DNA from: Mesorhabditis belari
Lineage: Eukaryota > Nematoda > Chromadorea > Rhabditida > Rhabditidae
Direction of reading: 5' to 3'
DNA length: 64,000 nt
NCBI GenBank assembly: GCA_958450365.1
Contig: CAUEEP010000910.1
Coordinates: forward strand, 1,025,001 to 1,089,000
Shown: positions 1-12,700 of the stretch, one piece after another
Position numbering within the stretch: position 1 is the stretch's first letter
Layout: each line of letters begins with the position of its first letter
The notes under the pieces: generated by a model
Databases searched by the model: none
The model's input: the letters and a program-made list of their open reading frames with translations, nothing else
Told to the model about the DNA's origin: nothing
Position numbers and translations under genes: made by a program

Positions 1-29
1 GGGAGTGCGGTACTATTACAGTATTTACG
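1..29 (+). CDS. Possible preceding exon of the multi-Kazal gene (partial)
   Basis: The first 29 bases read E-C-G-T-I-T-V-F-T in the frame that ends exactly at a good donor (GTAAGT at 30). This resembles the Cys plus beta-strand linker that follows other Kazal domains of this gene (for example K-N-I-T-I-V-H-T), and its phase 0 end fits the phase 0 exon at 3779. It implies a 3.75-kb intron. The stretch is short, so this is tentative. Confidence 0.4.
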
Positions 30-1187
30 GTAAGTTCATTACTATATAATAAAGCATACCTTTATTCAAATACTGTAATCCAATCTATTTACTTTTTAAA
101 TCTTTCAATATTTTCCATGAACCCTCACTAAATCAAACTAAAGTTGAGGTGAATTAGTTTTCAAAAATGGAAATTTTTTGAAAACCCATTAGTCATTAGT
201 ATTGGCTTATTGATAAAACAAAACTTTTACAAAAACTTACTGTAATTGATAATATGAAAGTAGTTTTGCAGTAGTTAAGCAGTAGTTAAGCAGTAGTTTT
301 GCAGTAGTTTTGCTTATAGCTTTGCAGTAAGCCAATACTTTTCGTTGTGATAGCTTGAGGAAAACGGCAGTTTAGAACTTTATTGAAACTAAACGGTACA
401 GAAACGAATTACGGCACAGTCAAAGTCGAAGTATCGAAGTTTGACTGTATTTGTAAGGAAGTAATAAGTAGTGTAAGTAAGAGCAATGCTGATCATTCTT
501 CTTTTTCGTATCTCTTTGAATGAACGAATGGATTGATGTCATCTAGCTTCTCCCTCTCCTTTCCTTTCCTTTCTTTTTTCTCCTTTTTCTTTTTCTCCTT
601 GAAAAATCACAGACAAAACCCTCTTGCGATTTTCTCGCTTTTCCCTTCGCGCTTCTCGATTTTCAGTTCTTTTTTTTTGGTTTCTTGGATCTGGATATTG
701 ATAGGGGTTTGAAATTTATAAATCTTACTTATAAATCTCAAATTTGCCAAAGAATATTTGATTTTTTGCTTGTTAGCTCAGACTTTTGAGATTGTTTTCT
801 CGTTTGCTTTCCAACTTTTTAGCTTTCAACTATTGCATTTGTCTTTAATAAGAGCTTAATAATGAAACTATTGAACTATTGAAGTAACTCACTCCCGGAC
901 TTGATCCATCTTTTTATCGATTCAGCACTGACAGTTCAAAGGTCGAGAGTTCAAAGGATTATCAGGAAAGTCGGGAGGTTTTCCATGATTCAACTTCTAC
1001 TGGACACTTCCACCTCAAAAGTCTTTTTAAAATTCGCGAAATTTAATTGTTCATTGCTGGCTAAGCTTTTTTGTAACGAGAGACAAGAGACGTAAGTTTT
1101 TCAAGCCTGGCCCGGGCAGCTAAACAACCCGGTTGACCAACCAGACAATATACAGCGAATTATAGCAACAGCTTTTTGCAAAAGTAG

Positions 1188-1853
1188 CTGGAAAATGCCT
1201 AACTTATTTCAAAAGTCTCAAGTGTTATATAGAGAATTGTAGCCCTGATTCTCAGCTGCATTTATCTAAAAAAAACTTTCCGATTCGACTTATACAACTC
1301 ATTTCACAAGCACTTGAATGAGCTCTAGTCATCTCTCCGGCGAATCTGTCATTTAGCCGCTTTTCTTTATTAAAAATTGTTAAGAAAAGCTTTTTAATAT
1401 TTCTTCAATGCAAAACTAGCGTTTAACATCACTTAATAACATCAAGAATCACATTTCATTGTTTTGGCTGAACTGGCATAACCAAAATTTAAGTTGATGT
1501 CAAGCTTCTGTCGGAGGAACAGGGAAAAAGGTGGAAATTGAGTATTTTCAATATTTCATATACGTATCTCGTTATATCAGCTGTTCTGGCGTTGAAAACA
1601 ATTTCTTTTAGACAAAATTATCACAAATTTGATTGAAAAAAACTTTCCGAATGAAATTTTTTAATGTAGAAAAGCGGCCAAATGACAGATTCGCCGGAGA
1701 GATGATTAGAGCTCATTCAAGCGCTTGTTAAATGAGTTGTATAAGTCGAATCGGAAAGTTTTTGATAGATAAATGCAGCTGAGAATCAGGGCTACAATTC
1801 TCTATATAACACTTGAGACTTTTGAAATAAGTTAGGCATTTGCCGATTGCAAC
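1188..1853. mobile_element. Foldback/MITE element with about 180-bp arms
   Basis: The left arm (about 1188-1370) and right arm (about 1673-1853) are near-perfect reverse complements, including GAATGAGCTCTA, TCTCCGGCGAATCTG and TCTATATAACACTTGAGAC. The middle of about 300 bases has no transposase. A diverged partial arm recurs at 24185-24320. Confidence 0.85.
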
Positions 1854-2451
1854 AAGAATCCAGTTTAGATTGCTGGCTTTCCAAAAAGTTGTCACTTTCG
1901 TGTCACAATTCGTGGCCACCTTGTAGAAAGTTTTGCATGGAAAGTTGAAAAAACTAGACGATAGAAATCGATTGCAACTAGAATCCAGATTAGATTGCTG
2001 GCTTTCTTGGCTTCTTATCCTTCTTGATTTGGATGTGACCATCATACCACACTTCAAGAACATCCCAGTACTTCACAGGTTATTCCTTCAAGGTTTCCCT
2101 TATACTTTCCCGTTCTTTTTTCAACCCTTCCGTCTGTTTATTGTTCTTCTCCATTCCTACTCCTTTCTTTCCAGATCATAACTGGTTTCATGTAAATGTG
2201 TAAATGTTTTTATGAATCTTTTCTTTCTTTCATTTTTTCCCTTTTCGAGAATCCATTTGCTTCAATTTTCCCTTGAAGAGAGCACAAATTTCCGCTCGAA
2301 AAAACTCGATAGTGCTCGATGATGGAAAAAAAACAAGGAAAGGGGGAAAGTTCAAGGGTAAATCCGACAATGAAGCCATTTCTGAAAGAAAAATAGACAC
2401 ATAGACTATTTGGTTGTTTTGAATAAAGGACAATTTTGTGCTAAATTTTGT

Positions 2452-2625
2452 CTCGTTGCTAGTTGTCTCGTTGCTAGTTGTCTCATCGCTATCGTCTCAT
2501 TGCTATCGTCTCATTGCTATCGTCTCATTGCTATCGTCTCATTGCTATCGTCTCATTGCTATCGTCTCATTGCTATCGTCTCATTGCTATCGTCTCATTG
2601 CTATCGTCTCATTGCTATCGTCTCA
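2452..2625. repeat. Minisatellite, 14-bp unit TCTCATTGCTATCG
   Basis: About ten almost identical head-to-tail copies (2482-2625), preceded by degenerate copies of GTCTCGTTGCTAGTT. All forward frames stay open through it, which explains three apparent ORFs here. Confidence 0.9.
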
Positions 2626-3497
2626 CTACAGTGTCTCGATTGGGTAGCAGGACTCATAGCTTTTATTGAGGAATCGAACGCTATTAAATCTTCATTTTTG
2701 TTTGGTAAATCCTTCTGCTTGAAATTGTGAACACTGTTGCACTCAAATCTTCTCACACCCAAGTCGGATCGCAGATCCGAGTCTCCTTTTTGCAGAAAAA
2801 AAAAGCCAAATCAATAAAGCCAAATAAATAAAGCAATTTCAGACAAAGCTAATGCCAAAGATTTGGGATTAGTTGATCAAATCGAGCTTTATTTTATAAC
2901 ATTCGAAATGTACAAGAATATAGCCAAAGTAAAGGCAAAAATTGGTCTCAAAAATCTAGGCACAATGACATATTGAAGTTGAAGTTAAAGTTGAAGTTGA
3001 AGCTCGGATTTAATTCGACTATTTAATGCTTAGAAATTTAGAACCGAAGCCGAATTAGAATAAAAAAAGCAATAGCTGAAATTTCAGTACAGAAAATAGG
3101 AGATTTCAGATTCTTTTTGCACTAATCACTTTCGATTTTGCACATTTTGCTTTCGATTTTCCGCCGATTCATCAAACTCTCACCTATGCAAATCACTTTC
3201 TTCGCAAGAAAACGTGTCTCTTTATGATCGTTTTTCCCTTTCCCTTATCTTTTTTTACGCCTCATTTCGATGATTTAACATCAAAATGCTAAATTTTAAC
3301 ATTTTTAGCGACTTTTTGTATGATTTTATACAAATCGAGGTGCTGTGAGTCGACGATTTTTCTATTTTTCTATTTTTTCTATTTTCATCAACAGCATTTG
3401 GTGTCTTTACGAGAGGTGAGAAAGAGAAAACTTCCAAAAACGATTAAACATTCAAAGCTTTTCTTTTCGTAATAGATTTGCTCATTTTCGGGATGTT

Positions 3498-3695
3498 TGT
3501 CAATAGGTGTACGACGGAAAAACAAGTTTTGACCATTTGAATGGATACTTTTCATAATACAGGCTTTTTCAAAAGATAGAACTTGAGATCAAAAGATAGA
3601 ACTTGAGAAATTCTATTTTCATGTAGCACGAGCTCCTGAAAAAGTAGTCGTTCAAGTGATCAAAACTCGTTTTTTCGTTGTACACCTATCGACAA
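3498..3695. mobile_element. Short MITE
   Basis: TGTCAATAGGTGTACGACG at the left is matched by the reverse complement of CGTTGTACACCTATCGACA at the right. The arms extend about 35 bases (through AAAAACAAGTTTTGA). Intronic, about 200 bases. Confidence 0.75.
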
Positions 3696-3778
3696 TCAGA
3701 AATGAACAGCTCTGCTTATAAGCGATTCTCTACTTCTTAAGCGAGCAAAAATTCTTTCCAACTTTAGGCCTTTCCCAG

Positions 3779-6700
3779 CAACATTGCAAGTGCGAGCGGC
3801 GTTTTCGGCCCGTTTGTGGCTCGGATGAGATCACCTATGACTCCGAGTGTCATCTACATTGTGAAAGGCAAATGAAAACGGGTAAACCAAACTTTACAAC
3901 TTTTAAGGAATGAAATTTAGAGAATACTTTATACTCTCTCATCTAAACTATCGAAATCTTATAGCTTTTGATAGTTTAGTTGAAAATTCAATTGGATTTA
4001 ACAAAAAGGCTATATATTGGGTTGGTGAATTGAAAACTGCGGGACTTTGAACTAAAATTTATTCAACATAAAACCATCAATTCATTCCAAATATTCCATT
4101 ATTAAAATTCCATTATTATTGACGACTTCTGCCCATTTTACAGGCAATTTCGTAGATTCCTCTTTCGTAGTAGGATTTTGGTTTGTGTGTGAGACAAGTG
4201 TGAGACTCGAAAATGGAGGACTGGAGATGGAGACTGGAGATCCCAGTTTGAGCACTTTCTTCAAAAGAAACCCATTTTGGTGTCAATAGAAAAGTTGTAG
4301 AGAATCAAAAATCAAGCTTATAGCCAAATTTCCAAAAAGATACACTTAGTAGTTTCGCTTAAAATGCAAGTTTTGTGAAAATTTGGCATTTCTTTCTTAA
4401 ATTTGGCATTTCTTGAAAACCAATTTTGAATCGTTCTGAAAATTTGGATTTAAGCTTGATTTTTAATTCTCCACAACTTTTCCATTGACACCAAAATGGG
4501 GTTTCTTTTGAAGGAAGTGCTCAAACTGTCACATATGACAATAGCCGGCAGTTTTCAATTCACCAAGATAGATTTCAGCTATAAGATATCAAAATCTTAT
4601 AGCTTCAAAAGTTTAGACCTTCGTTTACTCTATTCGGGAACGTGTTGCCCGAAAAATGCTTGCCCATCCGTAAATTCACCCGTTTGCGATAATTTTGGTC
4701 GGTTTATAAGCTGGAGTTTGAAAAAATCAATTAGAATTTAACGCTTCTTTAGGCAAACCCTTAAATTTCTCATCATAAACCGATCAAATTTTCAGGTAGA
4801 ACCCACCAAAACGAGTGTCGTTTTCATTTTCACAAATGCTTGGCAAAGAAATTGCAAAACAAGAAGCTCTACATACAGCATATAGTTTGTTTTTGAAATA
4901 TAGAGATCATAGATAGAAATATTGATTGTGAATAGAGAGCACAATCAGTATTTCTTTGTTTGTATTTTCTTTTCAACTAGTATTGATTGATTCCTTTCCT
5001 CAAAATAGTACGAGAGGCTCGATAACAAAACTCTAATCGAATGAGGAAGCAAGCTAGCCTTCTCATTGTCGAGCTTGTCATGAAATTAAATCCTTCTACT
5101 TTCAATTCAATTTCAATTCAATTTCAATTCTACTTTTCAATCCTTCTACTTCTACTATTCAAATTGCAGAGCTATTAAAAGATCTCCATTTAGACGAAAT
5201 TTTTCATTCTTTTTCCTGATTTGTCAACTCTCGGAGTAAAATGCTTAACTTTTTAAAGACTTTTAAAGGCTTTAAATAATAGTTATAAATTAAAAAGCCT
5301 AATCACGTCAAAAACCGGATGAAAATCCAACAAAAACACCCATTCTTAAGCTCTTGAAAATTTGGGCGATTGTAGCTAGAGTACGAAAAGAATTTTGGAG
5401 GAAGAGCTGTTGAAATATTGAAGTGTTAGCTCTTCTAAATAGTCAGCTCTTCTATTAGAAAGTTTACGGCATACATCATTCAAAACTTGTGCTCAACCTG
5501 TTGCGGATCAACTCTTTTCAGTGGTTTGACTTGAATTTGAACCGCCAAACGGATTGGCTTGGGGTAAGCGCAGTTAAAAAGTCAGACTAAAAAGAACCAG
5601 TAAAGCAAATTGTTAGGTTTTTTCTGAGATTCTTGATCTAGATTGTTTTTGATGCATCAAGAATCTCAGTTTCTTGATCTAGATTGTTTTGGATGCATCA
5701 AGGATCTCAGTTTCTTGATCTAGATTGTTTTTGATGCATCAAGGATCCCAGTTTCTTGTTCAAGATTGTTTTTGATGCATCAAGAATCTCAGTTTCTTGT
5801 TCAAGATTGTTTTTGATGCACCAAGAATCTCAGCTTCTTCGATTGAATATCAGAGAAAGTTCCCCCGAGAACCCCAGAAATTCTTTATTTCTGCTTTTCT
5901 CTATTTCTTAACACCAATCTCTTCATTATCCTCTCGTTTACTCGTTTATTCTTTTAATTGAGCACAATTTATGAGTGTGAGAGATTGAAATCTCCTCTCT
6001 ACTCCTCTTTATTCCCTCTCAAAAAGTTTCTTTTTCAGTTTCTTTTCACTTTATCTATTTCGCAAAGTGTCTTCACCTTTTTATGAGAATTCACGAAAAA
6101 AGTTTGGAGATTTGGGGAAAACTTCATGGCATTTCATGAAGTTTTCATGAAATAAACAGAAAAATAGATCCATTTTGGAAATTGAGGTCAAACTTTGAAT
6201 GGATCTTTGATGAAAATCCTATTGCTTTTCGTTTTGTATTGCGTAAGTGAGCCAAATCCCTTTACTATTATTGAAAGGATTTGGATTTGGAAGTAAAGTT
6301 GGCGACATTGAAATTTCGTCTTTGAGCAACAACAAAATTTATTCGTAAAAATAAACTAGAAACAATTAATCAACAATATATTCCCCACAGCTATCAATAA
6401 CATTTTTCTATCTTTGACGCAAATTATGGAAACTCTCTTGAAAGAATTGGGCTGGTTTTGATTGAAAGAAAGCAGAGACCCATTTTTTGATGTCGTGTTC
6501 TGAAACTTGTGGCTTTCGAGTAAATGCCGAAACTTCGTTCCCAGCCCAATTGCTCAATCTTCTCTTGCGAGCAATATCTGGACTATAAGGCGGGTAATCA
6601 GACGGGGCAATTCTGGATATAGGGTGAACTGTTCCCAGCCCAGTTGCTCAATCTTCTCTTGCGAGCAATATCTGGACTATAAGGCGGGCAATCAGACGGG

Positions 6701-9700
6701 GCAATATCTGGACTATAAGGCGGATGAATTAGAAGTTCCCAGCCCAATTGCTCAATCTTTTCTCGCGTAATCTTGGCAACATGCGGACGGGCATTGACTT
6801 GTAACAATCGCACTGTTGTCGGATCGATTCCTTTTGAGCGAAGAACCGCGTCCACGCGATCTAGTTGTTGAACGTAAAGATTTGCATCAACAGTCTGACC
6901 AGAAATTAACACTTCGAAATGGACCAGGTCTCGGGTATTCTACCAAATCGACAGCATAACTTTCTTTCCGTGAAAATCTGGTTTAGGTATTGGCTTTGGA
7001 ATTTCTCCCGGGTCGAGCCATTGTCTTATCTAGAAGTTCCCAGCTCAAAAAACGCGTAACAAAGCACAATAATTATTTCTTTAAAACAGAAGAGATTGCG
7101 GTGGTAATAGTATCCAACAGTGTTAAAATCCATAAAGAGAAACGCAAACGAAATTTCAATATCGCCAACCTAATATTTTAAAGTTTTATTTAAGGTTTTA
7201 CTCAAATTAATATCAAATTCTCTAAAAGAATTTTTGACTTTTCAGGGAGAATGCAGACCAGACGAGCGACAAGATGAGGATTGCACTGCGATTTTCTGCG
7301 ATCAACAAACTGATGGACCAGTTTGCGATCAATTCGGGAACACTCACAACTCGACGTGCAAGTGAGAGCCATTGAATTCATTGCTTACTTCTAATCAATT
7401 GCAAGAAAAATGCACTGGTTTAGTTACGCAATCTGTTCTTCACGTAAACAAAGCTAGAAAGCAAAGCTATTTGGCTAACTTTAAGTCAATGCTTTCAAAG
7501 CCAAAGTCTTCAAGGTCAAAACTTTTCAAGACAAAGCTTTCAAATTCAGCTTTAAACACCACTTTAAGCTCTTTAAATCAAAGCAAAAATCATTCAGAAA
7601 TTTGCTTCAAACGATTCCTCTTTTCCAGATTTGATCAAGTGAATTGCGAGCGAAGAAATCGTGGAAATGAAGAGATCGCTTTGGCATATCATGGCCGATG
7701 CAGAAATGAGACAGAAATTGCAGAAAAGGGTAAAGAAAAATAGAATGAGAAAATAGAATAAGAAAATAGAATCCAAGTGTTCTCAATTTAAAAACATTGA
7801 AAACTGATTGTGAGTTTAGAATTGCTTCTCGTAATGACTCATCTAAACCTCTCGACAACCGAAATCCCGACGATAAAGAAGCCAAAAAAGTTGAAGAAGG
7901 TAAAAAATGATTCTCATAAGAGCGATTTGAATTGCATTCTTGAATTTCATTCATGAATTGCATTCTTGAATTGCAATCGATTCTAAAACTAAAACCGAGT
8001 TATGCTCATCAAAGTAGACAAGCTTTCTCAAGTTTTTTCAACTCCAAACCTTACAGCTTGTTAGTTCAATGGATAAAGTGAATAAAATAGAAACAGTTCT
8101 GATGAGGATTGATCAATAAGTACAGTACTGGACAATGAAATATCATATTTGAAAGTACTGAAATATGATATTTGAAAAGCGATCGTCACTTTCGCGCGTC
8201 TGTAACTCCCTTGTCTTTGAGCTTAAACTATTAGTGTTATACATTTTCTGAAAGCTCTTTTCAAGGGCTACACAATGGTAATATTAATATTTAGAAATAC
8301 GGTAAAGACAAGGAAGTTACAGAACGCGCGAGAGTGACGATCTTTTTTCAAATATCATATTTCAGTAGTGTACCTACACAAAACTTGAAACTTTTTTAAA
8401 CTTATAGCAAACCACCAAATTCCTTGAATAACACTTGTGAAATTTAGTGAAATTTTTTTGCCTTACTGATAATAGGATCTTTTTATTACATTTGTTGAAT
8501 TGTTCATTAAATTGTTCATTCAATTTAGGCAAATATTTTGTAGGATTATTGTAGAAAAATACTAACAAACTTGAAGGCAAAAGCTCCCAAGAACATAGAC
8601 ATTTCTCTTTTTTGCTTTGTAAGTGTAGATGTAGTCTATTACTGTATACATGGCCATTTTTCCTAAGCTTCGCTCGTCGTTTCGGTCAATTCGCTGTTTG
8701 ATGAGCTTCCGGATGTTTGGCGTGGTCACCGATCGAGGTCTTCCTTTTTTCGGCTTTTCCTTGACGTGTCCTTTCTCTTGCAATTGTTTGGCAAGCCGTT
8801 GAACAGTTCTGATGTTGGTTTTGAGCTTTCGCGTGATGGCCGCCTTCGACTCTCCGGCTTTCAAAAGCATAGTGATCGCTTCTCGATGAGGACAAGCCTG
8901 CATTTCCAAAAATACACATTGAATGCCAAGCACCATTTGAAAGAGGAAAAAAAACTAGACAAAATTCATGTTTGACAAAAGGATACTTTTAAATCGCATA
9001 AAAGTTAGTTCAAAGAGACGCGGCAATACTTTTCTCGGTCCCTGTAGTGTCTTTTCATTTACCATACAACAAAAACCCTTTCGAAACAAAAGACAAATGC
9101 AAATATCGTTGCCTTCCCATACCTCTCATTACTGTATAACTTGCAAGTGCGGATTTCGAGTCAATAAAATTTACTCAAAACGTGCGCTTCTGAGAAAGAG
9201 GCTGAACAAGCTTGAGTTTATGAGTAATTTGAGTTTAAATTAGATTAGACTGGCTGTTTGATCATTTTAGAAGTACCATCAGAACTGGAACCTGAATAAA
9301 CTTTCACACAACAAAAAGAAGGTCTTGAGCTGTGAATTTGTTTTCAGGAGTCTTCGGGGGAATCGATTGGAGCTAATTTTATTGAGTCTACCACTTGGCA
9401 CATAGGTTTAATTGTTGTTCAATTGTTGTAAGATAAGATGTAAGATACTAATTGTAAGCGGAGATACTCAAGGTTGAAAATGACCGAGAATCGGTCCGAA
9501 TTCGATCTCTTTTAGGGTTGAAGAATTAGAATTAGAAGAAAGAATTAGAATAAGATGTGTCAATTGTCAATATAACAGTCTAAAATTGCAAATTTTCAGA
9601 TCAAAATCGGGAAAAAGACTCCATCGATCGATCGAAAAGCTTTAGCGAGCAAAATCCGCTCACAATCAGAAGGGAAAAGATTGGAAGTATCGAAATTTGA

Positions 9701-12700
9701 AGAGATGAAAAAGGAAGAACAAGACGAACAACCATTTTCTGCGATTTCGGCGATTTTTGGAGAGGATGAGGTGAGTTTTGGTTGAAATTTCAAAAGACTA
9801 ACACGTAGACTAGGAAAGTTGTTTGCTTTTGCTTTTGAATCAAAAGAATTGGCTGACTTTTTTTGTGAACTTTCGTCTCAACAAGTTTTAAGTTTTACCT
9901 TTTTTCTTTGAATTCAACATTAGATAAAGTTTTAAGCTTTCATCTTGTCTAAAGTATTGTAAATTTAGCCAGAAACCAGGAGTGGGTTAACTGCAAAAGT
10001 CGCGCTGAAATCTACAACAATGCCAACGACGACGGCAACTTTTATCAGAGAAACGATTTTCCCAGACGATACAGTTAAAGCTACTGATAGGTTAAAAGCC
10101 ATAACATCCAGTTCTGAAACTGAAACAACAATGTCTACAAAGGTAAGCCATTTTGTTTATTTTATCGCTTCGTTAAAAATTGAACTGCAAGAAAGAATGG
10201 TAGCTAAAGTTGAACTTGAACTAAATCCAACTTGAGCTAGTTGAAATAGAGTCGTTCGTTGGATCTGAACTAAATAAAGCTATACACTGGGAACCCCGGA
10301 TCTGCTTTATTTGGCACGATAATCCCAATTCAATTCACACACACATTACTAGGGTATATCTTAACTTAACCCACGCCTACATTTCCCCCTAACCCTTACT
10401 CTTATTGGATGATAGGCTTCTCGCCCTAAGGACTTAAGGATTAAGGACTTCTCGTACCATGAATTTTATCACTATACTAAACCTAGGCCATGAACCAGTC
10501 CATCGGGGCCCGGGATCGAACCCGGGTCCCTAATTGTGCAGCCACACCGGCGTTGCGCCACCCCTGAATGAAAAAAAGACTCCAATTAGTGTGAATTCAT
10601 GTTCATATTCATGTTTCCTTTATCTTACTGTGTTCTTTTTTCAGAATCTCCCCTGGGATCTCTCGATTCGTTGTTCAGCTGTTTCATGCAAAAAAGATTG
10701 GCATCCAGTGTGTGATCACCAAGGAAGAACCCACAAAAATCCGTGTCTCTTTCAATTTTTCGCTTGTAAACTCTATCGACATGAGGGGATTATTTTGGAG
10801 ATTTCTCACCAAGGAGAGTGCAAAGATACAAAGGTTTGCGATAAGAATTGAAAAATAAAACACTAGGAAATGAGATAGCTGATTAGATTAGAGATTAGAG
10901 ATTAGAGGTTAGAGATTAGAGATTAAATAATTAGATGACTATGATACTGGTTAGATAACAATAGTCAACTATAGAGTTTTATTTAGGTTTACAAAGGCGA
11001 TGATGAGCCGTGTGGTGTTTGTTCGACGGCCCGCGAGAAGACTCCCGTTTGCGATAATAGAAATCAAGTAAGAAAGCAGGCGCTAGAGGCAAAATGATCC
11101 CAAATGTGTAAGATTGTGTAAGAGGTTTGGATTGGGATTGATTTGGATTAGGATTTGAATTCATAATTTCATCTAATACCTAAAGGAATATGAGATATTG
11201 AGTTGTCCAGTTATGAATGCGCGTTTTTACTATTTTGTAAATTTCTCAAGATATCGAACAGATGTATATGAGTGTTATATATCATTCGAAAGCTCAAGAT
11301 CTCCTCTACATTTTGGAATAAAAACGTTTTTGAATTCATTCAACTTTTTGGGAAATTGACTGCACAAAGGGAGAGGTCGTTTTCCAAAAAAAACCCATTC
11401 CAGCTTAGCTATTCCTCAAGTTTTATGGTGTAAAATAACCGCCCAGAAAAGAAAAGAAAAGTAAAGATGCTCTGAAATTGGTATATTTAAAAAAATTTGT
11501 ATTGATATATCTATTGGCCAAACATCAAACGGTTGACTCAATTTGAGCGGAGCCAAAACTTGATCCCAAGGCACCCTTCCATTTTTGGCCACCTCTTCTT
11601 CTGTGCAGTCAATTTGCCCAAAAGCTGAACAAATTCAAAAACTTTTTATATCAAAATGTAGAGGAGATCTTCAGCTTTCGAATAATACTCATATATATCT
11701 TTTTCTTCATTTCGGTATCTTGAGAAATTTACAAAATAGTAAAAAACGCGCATTCATAACTGGGCAACCCAATAGTTCTGTATCAAAATCGAATCAAAAT
11801 CAAACCCTAATTTATGTCCTATGCTTAAATGGGTGTCTGATAGCTGTTGATAGATTGATATTGATTGATAGCTATAGATTGATATTGATTACAGTCTGAT
11901 AGATGAGTAATAGTTGTTTGATTAAGTTCATCTTAAACTTTAAAACCCATTTCTAATGGCTCTGAGCTTAGGAAAGCATTTTTGCTAAAAGTTAGCTCAC
12001 TGTTTTTCTTTGAACACAGTTTTGAGCACTCTCTTACATCCAGTTTCCCGTTAGAGTTTCCCGTATTCCTTCCAGACTCATCCCTCACTTTGTCACCTCG
12101 CCGTTTGGAACTGCCAAATGGAAAGAAAAGGCGGCGATCGACGAGTTTTGGTCCATATTGGATCATGTCACAAGGAGAGTCCCATTTTCACGGAAAAGGT
12201 TTGTACCTACTTGTACAGGGCGGTTCAATATTATACAACAACGACAAGTGAGATACTTTATTCATAAAGGCGGTATTACAGAGAACTTTTTAGGAGGAGT
12301 TTTTTCAAAAAAACTTTCCATCACAAGTACCACATATTATATAATATTCGAAAGCGGAAAATCTCAGCTAGATTACCTTTACAGTACTAGTACAATACAG
12401 TTTAGTACAATACAGTTTTAAGTCCTAAAAGGGAGTTGAAATGCACCGAAGTCAAATGCTGCTGCTGTTTGTCTTGATTTTCCACGTGACAATTGCCTTG
12501 AGAAGGTTATTTTAATGGAGACAAACATTTTCAAAGGTTTCTTAATCTTAATGTAAGTATGATTGTGCAGAAATTGAAGCCTTTCTTGCCAAAACAAAAG
12601 TCTACAGTCGGCGATAAAATCTCATTTTGGAAAGATGGGAAAATTTGCGGGTTTTGCGGTGCCTGGAACTTGCGATAGAGAGACGTTTGACTGTTGTTTT

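Larger units (their letters stand above)
30..3778. other. Non-coding stretch before the first clear Kazal exon
   Basis: No Kazal-type core or other convincing exon is seen between the donor at 30 and the acceptor at 3778. The stretch holds two foldback elements (1188-1853 and 3498-3695) and a 14-bp minisatellite (2452-2625). It is read as one long intron. Confidence 0.5.
3779..10142 (+). other. Multi-Kazal gene, exon segment 1: Kazal 1-3 and linker
   Basis: Exons: 3779-3881, 4617-4697, 4796-4884, 7246-7361, 7629-7729, 7820-7899, 9600-9770, 9969-10142. Domain 1 has R-P-V-C-G-S-D-E-I-T-Y; domain 2 has S-P-V-C-D-N-F-G-R-T-H split by an intron at the G-R; domain 3 starts G-E-C-R-P-D-E. For domain 2 an alternative junction (4701/4800) gives the same protein. 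The exon ending at 4884 uses donor GTTTGT; reading through instead meets TGA at 4894-4896, so a short isoform is possible. Exons 7820-7899, 9600-9770 and 9969-10142 make a Lys-rich, then Glu-rich, then Thr/Ser-rich linker without Cys, likely extended and O-glycosylated (inference). Introns here hold foldback and mariner elements. Confidence 0.8.

Noticed and set aside
1728..2181. Overlapping ORFs of 111 and 82 codons
   Set aside because: They lie in or beside a foldback arm and show no domain or splice support.
2410..2730. Three overlapping plus-strand ORFs rich in S-L-L-S-S-H-C-Y-R
   Set aside because: They are all frames of one 14-bp tandem repeat that has no stop codon.
7594..7963. Minus-strand frames of 60 and 118 codons
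   Set aside because: They are antisense to the in-phase Kazal and linker exons 7629-7729 and 7820-7899.
10508..10562. Possible tRNA gene on the minus strand
   Set aside because: Box A and B fit, but stems are imperfect and the sequence runs into a body shared with another copy, so it is a SINE head. The same applies at 16988, 30740 and 40689.
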